A stretch of 64,000 nt of DNA from Maribacter aestuarii. GTDB lineage: Bacteria; Bacteroidota; Bacteroidia; Flavobacteriales; Flavobacteriaceae. The DNA lies in the NCBI RefSeq assembly GCF_027474845.2, contig NZ_CP107031.2, forward strand, positions 1,068,501 through 1,132,500, read 5' to 3'. A program made the translations under genes and the position numbers. Positions 55,596-64,000 of the stretch are shown here, one piece after another. Position 1 is the first letter of the stretch; every line of letters starts with the position of its first letter. Below the pieces are notes generated by a model. That model made no database searches. It worked only from the letters and a program-made list of their open reading frames with translations, and was not told the origin of the DNA.

Positions 55596-58085
55596 CTACT
55601 TTTTTGACTTTGGTTTAGCTTTTGCCTTTTTCTTAGGGGTCTTTTTATCAATTAGAGCCGTAGCTTCCTCCAATGACATTTTAGAGGCGTCTACAGATTT
55701 TGCCAACTCTACCTTTATCTTTCCTTTTATAATGTTATGACGACCCCATCTTGCCTTTTCAATTCGTATTCCTTCATCTGGCCAGTTTTGAACTACCTTG
55801 TCTATTTCCTTTTGTTTTTTTGCTTCGATAAGTTCCTCTATGTCCTGTTGAGAAAGGTTATCAAAATCATATTTTTTGTTCACATTAATGAACATACCGT
55901 CCCATTTTATGAACGGTCCAAATCTTCCAGTTCCCTTGGTAACATCCTTTCCTTCATAATTGGTAATAGGCGCATCTGCTTTTTGTTTGGCTATAATAAG
56001 TTCCTTAGCACGGTCCAGTGTTATTTCCATGGCATTATCACTTTGCTCCATCGAAATGAATTTCTTCCCGAACTTTACATAAGGACCGTAACGCCCCACG
56101 TTGGCCTCAACTTCCTCCCCTTCGTAAACCCCAAGCTTTCTTGGTAATTTAAAGAGGTCCATGGCCTCTTCATACGTAATCGTATTCAGGGATTGGTCCG
56201 GTAACAAACTCGCAAACAAAGGTTTTTCCTCGTCGTCCACAGTACCCACCTGTACCATTGGACCGAACCTACCTAAACGAACGGACACCTGTCTTCCAGT
56301 TTTTGGGTCTTTTCCCAAGACACGTTCACCACTGGCACGCTCCGCGTTCTCTTCCACGTCCACGACATTGGGATGAAAATCCTTATAGAAATTTTTCATC
56401 ATTTTTTTCCAATCCTCTTCTCCGGAAGCAATTTCATCAAAATCCTCTTCCACTTTTGCCGTAAAATTGTAATCCAGAATATTGGCAAAATTGCTGACCA
56501 AAAAATCCGTCACAATAGTACCGATGTCGGTAGGCACCATCTTTCCTTTGTCCGATCCTACATTTTCAGTTAGCGTTTTACTTTCTACCTTATCGGATTG
56601 CAAGACCAATTGTACATATTTTCGTTCCGCACCTTCTATTGTTCCTTTTTCTACATAGCCTCTATTTAAAATAGTAGATATGGTTGGGGCATATGTAGAA
56701 GGTCTTCCAATACCTAGCTCCTCCAGCTTTTTTACTAAGGAAGCCTCTGTAAAACGATATGGTGGTCGTGTAAAACGTTCGGTAGCAGTAATTGAGTTAT
56801 TTATAAGCGACTCCCCTTCTTTCATGGCCGGCAACATCCCTTCCTGTTCTTCTGCCATGTCCTCATCATCCAGACCTTCCATATACACTTTAAGGAAACC
56901 ATCGAACTTAATGACCTCTCCGTTAGCCGTAAACTCCTCGGAATGTTTGTTTGCCTTTATCTTGACGTTTGTACGCTCCAACTCGGCGTCGCTCATTTGA
57001 GAGGCGACCGTTCTTTTCCATATAAGGTCGTACAATTTTGATTGGTCCCTTTCCAAAGAGGGCGATTGATTACCCATTTCAGTAGGCCTAATTGCTTCGT
57101 GAGCTTCTTGTGCGCCTTTAGATTTTCCCTTAAAATTTCTAACCTTACTGTACTTTTCTCCGTAATTCTTAATAATGGCATCTTTGGCCGCACTAATTGC
57201 CTCACCTGAAAGGTTAACACTATCCGTTCTCATATAGGTGATGAGTCCTGCTTCATATAACCGTTGTGCCACTTGCATGGTTCTACCAACGGAAAAGTAT
57301 AGTTTTCTGGAAGCTTCCTGCTGTAACGTAGAAGTAGTAAACGGAGCAGAAGGTGATTTTTTTGCAGGCTTTTTATCTAGTTTTCCAACGGAAAAGCTAG
57401 CCCCAATATTTTTTTCCAAAAACGCTTGGGCCTCTTTTTGCGTGGCGAAGGTCTTATTTAATTTTGCGGCAAAGGTATTACCATCTTCGGTCTGAAATTC
57501 CGCGGCAATCTTAAAGGATGCCTCTGGAGTAAAGGCCTCAATGCCCCTTTCCCTTTCTACGATCAGCCGTACGGCAACCGATTGCACGCGACCTGCGGAA
57601 AGTCCCGGTTTAATTTTCTTCCATAATACTGGAGATAATTGGTAACCTACCAAACGATCCAAAACCCGTCTTGCCTGTTGGGCATTTACTAAGTTGAAGT
57701 TTATTTCCCTTGGATTCTCAATAGCTTTTTGGATAGCAGCCTTTGTTACGGAGTTGAATACAATCCTTTTTGTTTTTTTCTTGTCAAGATCCAATTCCTC
57801 CGCTAAATGCCATGATATGGCCTCTCCCTCTCGGTCTTCATCACTTGCCAACCAAATTGTATCCGCTTTTTTAGCTAAATCCTTTAATTTTTTGACCAAG
57901 GCTTTTTTGTCCTTGTCAACTATATATTTTGGTTCAAAATCATTATCTACATCTACCCCTAATTCCTTGGAGGGTAAATCGGCTATATGCCCAAAACTGG
58001 ACTCTACCTTAAAATCCTTTCCTAAAAATTTCTCTATTGTCTTTGCCTTTGCAGGTGACTCTACAATTACTAGATTCTTGGCCAT
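55596..58085 (-). CDS. topA: DNA topoisomerase I
   Basis: 829 residues. The Toprim domain (NLVIVESPAKAKTIEKFLG, SDEDREGEAISWHL) is followed by the core with the nucleophilic Tyr in GLITYMRTDS and SAGRVQSVAVRLI. The C-terminal third replaces zinc fingers with several topoisomerase C-terminal repeats (VRLGRFGPMVQVG, NVGRYGPYVKFG, GTGRFGPFIKWDG) and ends in a Lys-rich tail. It relaxes negative supercoils. A clear -7 box (TACATTTG) lies 19 nt upstream of the start. Confidence 0.97.
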   Translation of the reverse strand: MAKNLVIVESPAKAKTIEKFLGKDFKVESSFGHIADLPSKELGVDVDNDFEPKYIVDKDKKALVKKLKDLAKKADTIWLASDEDREGEAISWHLAEELDLDKKKTKRIVFNSVTKAAIQKAIENPREINFNLVNAQQARRVLDRLVGYQLSPVLWKKIKPGLSAGRVQSVAVRLIVERERGIEAFTPEASFKIAAEFQTEDGNTFAAKLNKTFATQKEAQAFLEKNIGASFSVGKLDKKPAKKSPSAPFTTSTLQQEASRKLYFSVGRTMQVAQRLYEAGLITYMRTDSVNLSGEAISAAKDAIIKNYGEKYSKVRNFKGKSKGAQEAHEAIRPTEMGNQSPSLERDQSKLYDLIWKRTVASQMSDAELERTNVKIKANKHSEEFTANGEVIKFDGFLKVYMEGLDDEDMAEEQEGMLPAMKEGESLINNSITATERFTRPPYRFTEASLVKKLEELGIGRPSTYAPTISTILNRGYVEKGTIEGAERKYVQLVLQSDKVESKTLTENVGSDKGKMVPTDIGTIVTDFLVSNFANILDYNFTAKVEEDFDEIASGEEDWKKMMKNFYKDFHPNVVDVEENAERASGERVLGKDPKTGRQVSVRLGRFGPMVQVGTVDDEEKPLFASLLPDQSLNTITYEEAMDLFKLPRKLGVYEGEEVEANVGRYGPYVKFGKKFISMEQSDNAMEITLDRAKELIIAKQKADAPITNYEGKDVTKGTGRFGPFIKWDGMFINVNKKYDFDNLSQQDIEELIEAKKQKEIDKVVQNWPDEGIRIEKARWGRHNIIKGKIKVELAKSVDASKMSLEEATALIDKKTPKKKAKAKPKSKK

Positions 58086-58103
58086 TAACCTTATTTTATG
58101 GAT

Positions 58104-58112
58104 GCAAATGTA
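58104..58112 (-). promoter_or_regulatory. Candidate -7 promoter element of topA
   Basis: On the minus strand TACATTTGC, matching the Bacteroidota TAnnTTTG -7 box. It lies 19 nt upstream of the topA ATG. A clear -33 TTG was not found at the expected distance. Confidence 0.45.
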
Positions 58113-58289
58113 TACTAAAAATTAAACTTTAAAATTTGAAGGCTTTGATTTTGGACGTGCTATACATTGAAAAATGAGACTCATATTTACGTTATCGGTA
58201 GAAAACTAAACGATAAAACCAAGGCTTTTCTGAGCGTCACAACAAATTATTGTTATTTTTAAAGAAGCTAATTAAATGATCACCGAAAT

Positions 58290-61200
58290 ATGAAGAACCT
58301 TTATTTTTTATCTATTGCCGCCTTACTTTTTTGTTATCCGTTTCAAAAGACAAATGCGCAACGGAAAAACACTAAAAACAACAACGTTACGTACCAAGAA
58401 AAACTTTATGATGGTATGGAATGGCGACTTGTAGGACCTTTTAGGGGAGGTAGGGCCGGCACCGTGACGGGAGTGAACAACAACCCTAATTTATATTATA
58501 TGGGGACGGCCGGGGGCGGCGTTTGGAGGACCGTTGATGCGGGTAATTCTTGGGAATGTATTTCAGATGGATATTATGGGGGTTCCATTGGCACCGTTGC
58601 CGTAGCAGAATCTGATCCGAACATTATATATGTAGGGGAAGGGGAACAGACCTTAAGAGGTAATGTTTCATCAGGTCACGGACTTTGGAAAAGTTTGGAT
58701 GCAGGAGAAACATGGAAATTTATTGGACTGGAGGGCTCAGAGCATATTGCTAGGATTCGAATTCATCCCAAGAACCCAGATGTTCTTTATGTGGCTGCCA
58801 TCGGTAATTTATGGAAACCGAACGAAACAAGGGGTGTTTACCGCTCCGTTGATGGAGGTGATAACTGGGAAAAAATATTATATGTAAGTGATAAGGCGGG
58901 AGCAGGTGATTTAATCATGGATCCCAATAACCCAAGAATATTATATGCGGCCACTTGGGAGATGAAACGTAACGGCTATCGTATGGATAGTGGTGGCCCC
59001 GAGAGTAAAATGTTTAAATCTACGGATGGTGGAGATACGTGGACCGATATTTCTACCCATTCTGGTTTGCCAGGCTTTCCTTGGGGTATTGTGGGCATAA
59101 CCGTTTCCCCTATGGACTCTAACAGGGTTTGGGCATTGATTGAGGCCGAAAACGGTGGACTTTTCCGTTCGGACGATGCTGGAAAAACATGGAAAAAGAT
59201 AAATGAAAATAGGGCTTTACGCCAACGGGCCTGGTATTACACCCGTATTTATGCGGATACACAGAACGTGGATAAGCTTTACGTGATGAATGTAAGTTAT
59301 GGTGTGTCTACCGATGGCGGTAACACCTTTACCTTAAAAAATGCCCCTCACGGCGATCACCATGACTTGTGGATTGACCCGAATAACAATAATAGAATGG
59401 CAATTGCAGATGATGGTGGCGCACAGATATCCAATGATGGTGGTAATAACTGGACAACATACTATAATCAACCTACGGCACAATTCTATCGCGTTACCAC
59501 GGACAGTATTTTCCCCTATCGCATTTATGGGGCACAGCAGGATAATTCGGCAATTCGTATTTCCCATCGTTCGTCTGGCAGTGCGATTACCGAACGGGAT
59601 TGGGAACCTACAGCAGGAGGCGAAAGCGCCCATCTAGCTCCAGACCCAAAGAATAACGATATTGTGTATGGCGGCACCTATAAAGGGTATATGAACAGAA
59701 AAGACCATACCACAGGGCAAACCAAATCGACTAATGTTTGGCCGGACAATCCGGCAGGATCAGGGGCAGAAGTGATGAAATACCGTTTCAATTGGAACTA
59801 TCCTGTAATGTTCAGTATGCATGACTCCAATAAATTATACGCAGGTTCTAACTTCTTGCACGCTACGACCAATGGTGGGCAATCATGGAAAACGATATCC
59901 CCGGACCTCACCCGAGGGTTACCGGAGACTATAAAGTCTTCTGGCGGGCCCATTACACAAGATAATACCGGGGCTGAATTCTATTCCAACATTTTTGCTA
60001 TTGCAGAATCTGCGTTGGAAGAAGGCGTAATATGGACGGGGAGTGACGATGGATTGATTCATGTAACGCGGGACAACGGTGAGAATTGGGAAAACGTTAC
60101 CCCACCGGCAGGCATTTCCCCTAAATTGAATATGATTAATTGTATTGATGCAAGTCCATTCAAAAAAGGGACCGCATACGTAGCTGCGACCGCATATAAA
60201 TTCGGGGATTACACACCTTACCTGTATAAAACCGAAGATTACGGAAAAACATGGACACTAATTACGAATGGGATTAAAGAGGATTATTATACCAGGGCCA
60301 TACGCTCGGACAAAGTCCGGGAAGGCTTACTTTATGCCGGCACGGAATGGGGTATGTACATCTCTTTTGATGACGGAAAATCATGGTCGCCTTTCCAATT
60401 AAACTTACCCATAACCGCCATACGCGATTTACATGTACGTGATAATGATTTGATTGCCGCAACCCACGGTAGGAGTTTTTGGATGATCGATGATCTTACC
60501 CCCTGCATCAACTATCAACAGAAGTGGCCAATAGCGATTTTCATCTTTATAAACCGGACATGTCCTACAGAATGCATCAATCGGGAGGATGGGAAGAACC
60601 GGACACCAAACTAGTAGGTGAAAACCATCCCAACGGTACCATCATCAATTATTACCTTCAAAATCTAAAAGATACCGATAGCGTACAAGTGGATATTATG
60701 GAGATGGATGGCACCATTATCCAAACCTTTTCCAATACCGCTAAAGAAAACAAATTGGACCCATCGGCAACAAAACCTTTGAAGGTAGAAGCTGGAGGGA
60801 ATAGGTTGATTTGGGATATGCGCTATCCGGGCTTTAAAACTTTTGAAGGTATGGTGTTCTATTCTTCACCCAATGTGGGACCAAAAGCCGTACCGGGCAA
60901 TTATAAGGCACGATTATCCTTTAATGGTGATGAGAAAGAACAAGAGTTCACTATCGTAAAGGACCCAAGATTGGACACTACCCAAAAAGATTACCAAGAG
61001 CAATTCGATTTTCTGATGGAAGTTCGGAATCAGGTCAGTAGGGCGAATGAAGCGATCACTAATATCCGTATGGTACAAAAAGATTTGGATTATTTGAAAG
61101 AGAAGACAAAGGGGAATAAGGAAATGAAAGAGCTGATTGCTGAGTTTGAGTCTAAATTATCCGTTATTGAGAACAATATCCATATGACCAAAAATCAAAG

Positions 61201-61435
61201 CAGACAAGATCCACTTAATTATGGTATTCGTATAAATAATCGGTTAGCATTCTTAATGGCCGATTCCCAAAGAGGTGATTACCCACCCACTGAACAGGCC
61301 AAGGAATTTTTTAAAGTGGCTACTGCCGAGCTGGATGTGGAAATCAATAGCTTAAATGCCTTGATGCAAGAGTACATTGAAACTATCAACAACAAAGTTC
61401 AGGAGAATCAAATAAAGATGATTTCTTCAGAATAA
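58290..61435 (+). pseudogene. VPS10/sortilin-like Asp-box beta-propeller protein, broken by a one-base frameshift
   Basis: 58290-60614 encodes a signal peptide (FLSIAALLFCYPFQKTNA) and a beta-propeller with many Asp-box repeats (S-x-D-x-G-x-x-W, for example SLDAGETWKF, STDGGDTWTD, SDDAGKTWKK). It breaks down after FWMIDDLTP. The second frame continues LHQLSTEVANSDFHLYKP and runs to 61435. The C-terminal part has a beta-sandwich (VPGNYKARLSFNGDEKEQEFTIVKDPR) and a helical tail. The break is a C5 run (60499-60503); with six C the product is 1,048 residues. Such exported proteins are common in Flavobacteriaceae and often annotated as glycosyl hydrolases without proof. Confidence 0.88.
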
Positions 61436-61466
61436 TAGATTAGCTAAAAACAGTTTTATAAAAAAT

Positions 61467-61500
61467 GGATGCGAAAAAAACCGCATCCCTTTTTATTTTA
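61467..61500. terminator. Bidirectional intrinsic terminator
   Basis: Stem GGATGCG / CGCATCC with an 8-nt A-rich loop, T-runs on both sides (CTTTTTATTTT on plus, ATTTTTTAT on minus). It lies between the convergent VPS10-like and LVIVD genes. Confidence 0.88.
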
Positions 61501-61517
61501 ACTATCATTCTATACCA

Positions 61518-62786
61518 TTATAATTCAAATGTGCTCAACAGTCTTATATCGTTTTCCAAGTATTCGTATTGATATAAGGTACCATCACCAATCATCAACA
61601 ATGAATTGTTTAAGGGAATGACATCATAGGTGACTATGTTTTCAAAATGGTTGAGCTGTGTAATATTTGGAGCGTCACTCTTGTCAAATACTTTTAGCCC
61701 CGCAGCGCCATCACAAATAAAAAGCTTATCATCTTTTATTCCCAATCCGTTTGGACCTTCCATTGGGTAGATTACCTTCAGTTCTGGATTTTTTAAATTA
61801 GAGATATCTACTACGTAAAGTCCACTTTCTGCATTGCCGCAGAAATTTCCACCTTTCAGGGTCACATAAGCATAATTACCATCGACCACAACGGGGTCAC
61901 ATGCAGTACCGTGTCTAAATTCTGATATAAATTCGGGCTTCTCAGGATTCTCTATGTTATATATATACATGCCCTGCCTACCGCCAATAAATAGAATATC
62001 CACTTGACTGTAGATGGTCTCAATATCCCAACCCACCTGTACATCGTCTAGGACCACCGGTTCCTCTAAGTTTGAGATATCAAAAATACTGATGTCACTA
62101 TAATCAACCACATAAAGATAATCACCTATTATTTTGAAACGTGCCAAAGAACCACCTTGTCCCACGGAAGGTTGGGGCACACCACCTGAATCTTCCAAAG
62201 AAAACAATGCGTTACAATCGTTGCAACCAAATTGTGCTTCATATTCTGATACAAGCCTTCTCTCTGTATTGACCTCCCAACCAATAATAATGTCCTTGTC
62301 AAAATCCACGTTGCCATAGTCATAAATGTCCGCCTGTGGATACTCTATATTCACGGCCCATACGTAATTGTTATATATAGCGTTCACCACTCGTCCGGAT
62401 AACTGTATGTCGTTAATATTGGAAATATCAAAAATCACAAGATCGCCGTAACTATCCGCATAGAGCTTATTGTCTTTAATAGAAACGTCGTTGTTACCTT
62501 CCAACTTTATAAAAGCGATACTTTTGGGAGCACTAGGGTTTTGATTATCGATTACATGAAAACCCAAGTTGGTGTCACTTACAAAAATGTAGTTCTTGTA
62601 CGCATATATCTTCCCCGAAGAAACTATGGGGACCGGATCAGTAATATCAATGGCTTCAGCCTTAAAAGTAATGGCATCCATTACAATGGGGCGTGCGACT
62701 AAGTAATCCTCGTAGGGACCGTCATTATCACAAGAAACAAACGATACCAAAACTGCAACGAACAGGAAAAGAATATTATTTTTCAT
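61518..62786 (-). CDS. LVIVD-repeat beta-propeller lipoprotein
   Basis: 422 residues. Lipobox VSFVSCDND gives a lipid anchor at about residue 19. Several LVIVD repeats follow (LYADSYGDLVIFDISNIND, VVDYSDISIFDISNLEEPV, GGRQGMYIYNIENPEKP, SGLYVVDISNLKNPEL), each a propeller blade. A region with three Cys (FGCNDCNALF; another at CDPV) interrupts one blade. Members are surface or periplasmic and of unknown binding function. Confidence 0.88.
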   Translation of the reverse strand: MKNNILFLFVAVLVSFVSCDNDGPYEDYLVARPIVMDAITFKAEAIDITDPVPIVSSGKIYAYKNYIFVSDTNLGFHVIDNQNPSAPKSIAFIKLEGNNDVSIKDNKLYADSYGDLVIFDISNINDIQLSGRVVNAIYNNYVWAVNIEYPQADIYDYGNVDFDKDIIIGWEVNTERRLVSEYEAQFGCNDCNALFSLEDSGGVPQPSVGQGGSLARFKIIGDYLYVVDYSDISIFDISNLEEPVVLDDVQVGWDIETIYSQVDILFIGGRQGMYIYNIENPEKPEFISEFRHGTACDPVVVDGNYAYVTLKGGNFCGNAESGLYVVDISNLKNPELKVIYPMEGPNGLGIKDDKLFICDGAAGLKVFDKSDAPNITQLNHFENIVTYDVIPLNNSLLMIGDGTLYQYEYLENDIRLLSTFEL

Positions 62787-62870
62787 TTTTTAATTTATTG
62801 GGTTGTTACCCTATAGATGAAGAAATACACTTTTAGTTGCGTGATGTAACGTTAAGATAAAATATGAATT

Positions 62871-63590
62871 CTATTCAAACCCCACCCCGTCCTTATACAT
62901 AAGATAGGCTGGAATCTTGGAAAGCATAGCTGTAAATAAAATACCTATACAGCAGAGAAGAACGCCGAGTTCCGCAACGATGCCTATGACGATAACCAAT
63001 CCAAATATGACGAGCCAGTTCCTATTTCCTAGGGTAAAGCTGGATTTTACGATTTCCATGGCAGTTAGCTCTTCATTAAAGGCCAAAAATGCAGGAAACA
63101 AAGAAAGGGGAACAACAAGATAAATAATCCCCAAACCGCAGGCCAACATCCCGAGTAAACTCAAGCCTAGGGTTATCAAGGAAACAATCAATATTCTACC
63201 CAAACGACCCTCTTTAAAAAAGTAGAAATAATCATCTGAGGTGGACTCGTTAAAATCCTTTTGTTTACAAATCCTCAGAAATGCCGCATTAAGGGCCAGA
63301 GTAAAGGTCATTGCCCCTATTAGAACCACAGGCAAAAGAATTGACATGCTTATAACTACAATTGCCGGAAGCTCCTCATTCCTTAACATTTCCGGGTCGG
63401 TTATACCTGCGGCAATCATAGGAATATAAATCATTATATAAAAGGGCAGAATAGTTAAAAAGGTGAGCAAAAGGGTGATGAAACCCTGAAGCCATACTTT
63501 TTTGAACAAATCGATAGATCTGCTAAATATACTGCCAAATTCCAACGGAGGTCTTTCGCTAATTTTTTGGTTGACTGTTTCTAGGTTCAT
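62871..63590 (-). CDS. Hypothetical multi-pass membrane protein (239 aa)
   Basis: A short cytoplasmic N-terminus with PPLEFGSIFSRSIDLFKKVW leads into six hydrophobic helices, among them GFITLLLTFLTILPFYIMIY, ISMSILLPVVLIGAMTFTLAL and VIFGLVIVIGIVAELGVLLCC. The pattern recalls the membrane domains of glycerophosphodiester phosphodiesterase-type proteins, but no catalytic domain is attached. Its function is unknown. It is divergent from miaB. Confidence 0.75.
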   Translation of the reverse strand: MNLETVNQKISERPPLEFGSIFSRSIDLFKKVWLQGFITLLLTFLTILPFYIMIYIPMIAAGITDPEMLRNEELPAIVVISMSILLPVVLIGAMTFTLALNAAFLRICKQKDFNESTSDDYFYFFKEGRLGRILIVSLITLGLSLLGMLACGLGIIYLVVPLSLFPAFLAFNEELTAMEIVKSSFTLGNRNWLVIFGLVIVIGIVAELGVLLCCIGILFTAMLSKIPAYLMYKDGVGFE

Positions 63591-63673
63591 GAGTAATGAT
63601 GCTCTTTAATTTAATAACGAAAAGTAAGCATAACGTTTCAAACCCTAAAATAACGCTAAAATAAACTGTCATA

Positions 63674-63705
63674 TTGTCACGAATTTGATAATAGTGCTAT
63701 CTTTG
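63674..63705 (+). promoter_or_regulatory. Bacteroidota-type promoter of miaB
   Basis: TTG at 63674-63676, a 21-nt spacer, then TATCTTTG at 63698-63705, an exact TAnnTTTG -7 box. It ends 57 nt before the miaB start and is the best promoter match in the window. Confidence 0.65.
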
Positions 63706-63762
63706 CGTCCCTATTATTTCTTAGAATAAAGTCTTAGGGATACTGAAATAAGTTCAGCATAC

Positions 63763-64000
63763 ATGGAAAAAACGATTGACGAAAAAATACAGGGCTCAAC
63801 GCTAGTTCTTGGGGACAAAACTTTAAATTCCCGCAAACTTTACATAGAAAGTTACGGTTGCGCCATGAATTTCTCCGACAGCGAAATAGTGGCTTCCATA
63901 TTGACCAACGAAGGTTTTAATACCACCCAAAATTTGGCAGAAGCAGATCTGGTTTTGGTAAATACCTGCTCTATACGGGACAAGGCCGAACAGACCATAC
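63763..64000 (+). CDS. miaB: tRNA-2-methylthio-N6-dimethylallyladenosine synthase MiaB, 3' partial
   Basis: The first 79 residues are visible from the ATG at 63763. The UPF0004 domain begins with [16 protein letters not shown], whose Cys is the first cluster ligand, and [12 protein letters not shown] contains the second. The rest, including the radical-SAM CxxxCxxC motif and TRAM domain, lies beyond the window. MiaB methylthiolates i6A37 in tRNAs. A canonical promoter precedes it. Confidence 0.9.
   Translation, partial: MEKTIDEKIQGSTLVLGDKTLNSRKLYIESYGCAMNFSDSEIVASILTNEGFNTTQNLAEADLVLVNTCSIRDKAEQTI

Noticed and set aside
56680..57000. Plus-strand frame of 106 codons inside topA
   Set aside because: Antisense shadow of a confident topoisomerase gene.
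60499..60503. Programmed ribosomal frameshifting at the homopolymer breaks
   Set aside because: Runs of five C/G lack the usual slippery heptamer plus stimulatory structure that I could see, and five unrelated genes share the pattern.
1..64000. CRISPR array, tRNA, rRNA, integrase or insertion sequence
   Set aside because: No regularly spaced repeats, cloverleaf with anticodon arm, transposase motif or terminal inverted repeats were seen on reading the window; a dedicated scan was not possible.

Overview
The window is AT-rich chromosomal DNA from a gliding marine-type Flavobacteriaceae (Bacteroidota). The evidence is a complete gldKLMN gliding / type IX secretion operon, promoters of the Bacteroidota type (TAnnTTTG -7 box in front of topA and miaB), few Shine-Dalgarno sites, and typical family content such as DUF983, GIN-domain, GH3, YceI, LVIVD-repeat and VPS10/Asp-box proteins. 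I see no rRNA, tRNA, CRISPR array, phage or insertion sequence.

Layout. 1-6.0 kb: the end of a beta-CASP RNA-processing hydrolase, two related coiled-coil proteins, a lipoprotein, a D-2-hydroxyacid dehydrogenase, a cardiolipin synthase and a TonB protein. 6.8-8.9 kb: an AraC-type regulator fused to a BLUF blue-light domain, tail to tail with a stand-alone BLUF protein. 9-16 kb: an HD-domain protein with a Pycsar-effector-like membrane domain, a metallophosphoesterase / kinase-like / outer-membrane-barrel locus (frameshifted) and an aldehyde dehydrogenase. 16-28.7 kb: a stress-type region (YtxH, holin-like, Dps, DUF2652 cyclase-like protein, flavodoxin reductase, topoisomerase IB, MscS, TUDOR, DUF2383, DUF1328) with four more AraC regulators related to the BLUF fusion, one frameshifted. 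28.7-38.6 kb: envelope and lipid genes (AsmA/DUF748-like, second cardiolipin synthase, zincin, GH3, YceI, FGE-like, GIN). 38.6-44.9 kb: a MarR-controlled RND efflux operon with a palindromic operator. 45-49.4 kb: LRR protein, ABC-F ATPase, DUF983 and a FAD oxidoreductase. 49.5-58.1 kb: gldN, gldM, gldL, gldK, an arginase-fold protein and topA. 58.3-64 kb: a VPS10-like protein (frameshifted), an LVIVD lipoprotein, a membrane protein and the start of miaB.

The two most notable themes are the AraC-BLUF fusion within a set of five related AraC regulators among stress genes, which suggests light input into a local regulatory family, and five genes each broken by a one-base indel in a homopolymer run. 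In all five, correcting one base restores a full-length family member. That points to a base-calling artefact or to recent mutation and should be settled before these genes are called pseudogenes.
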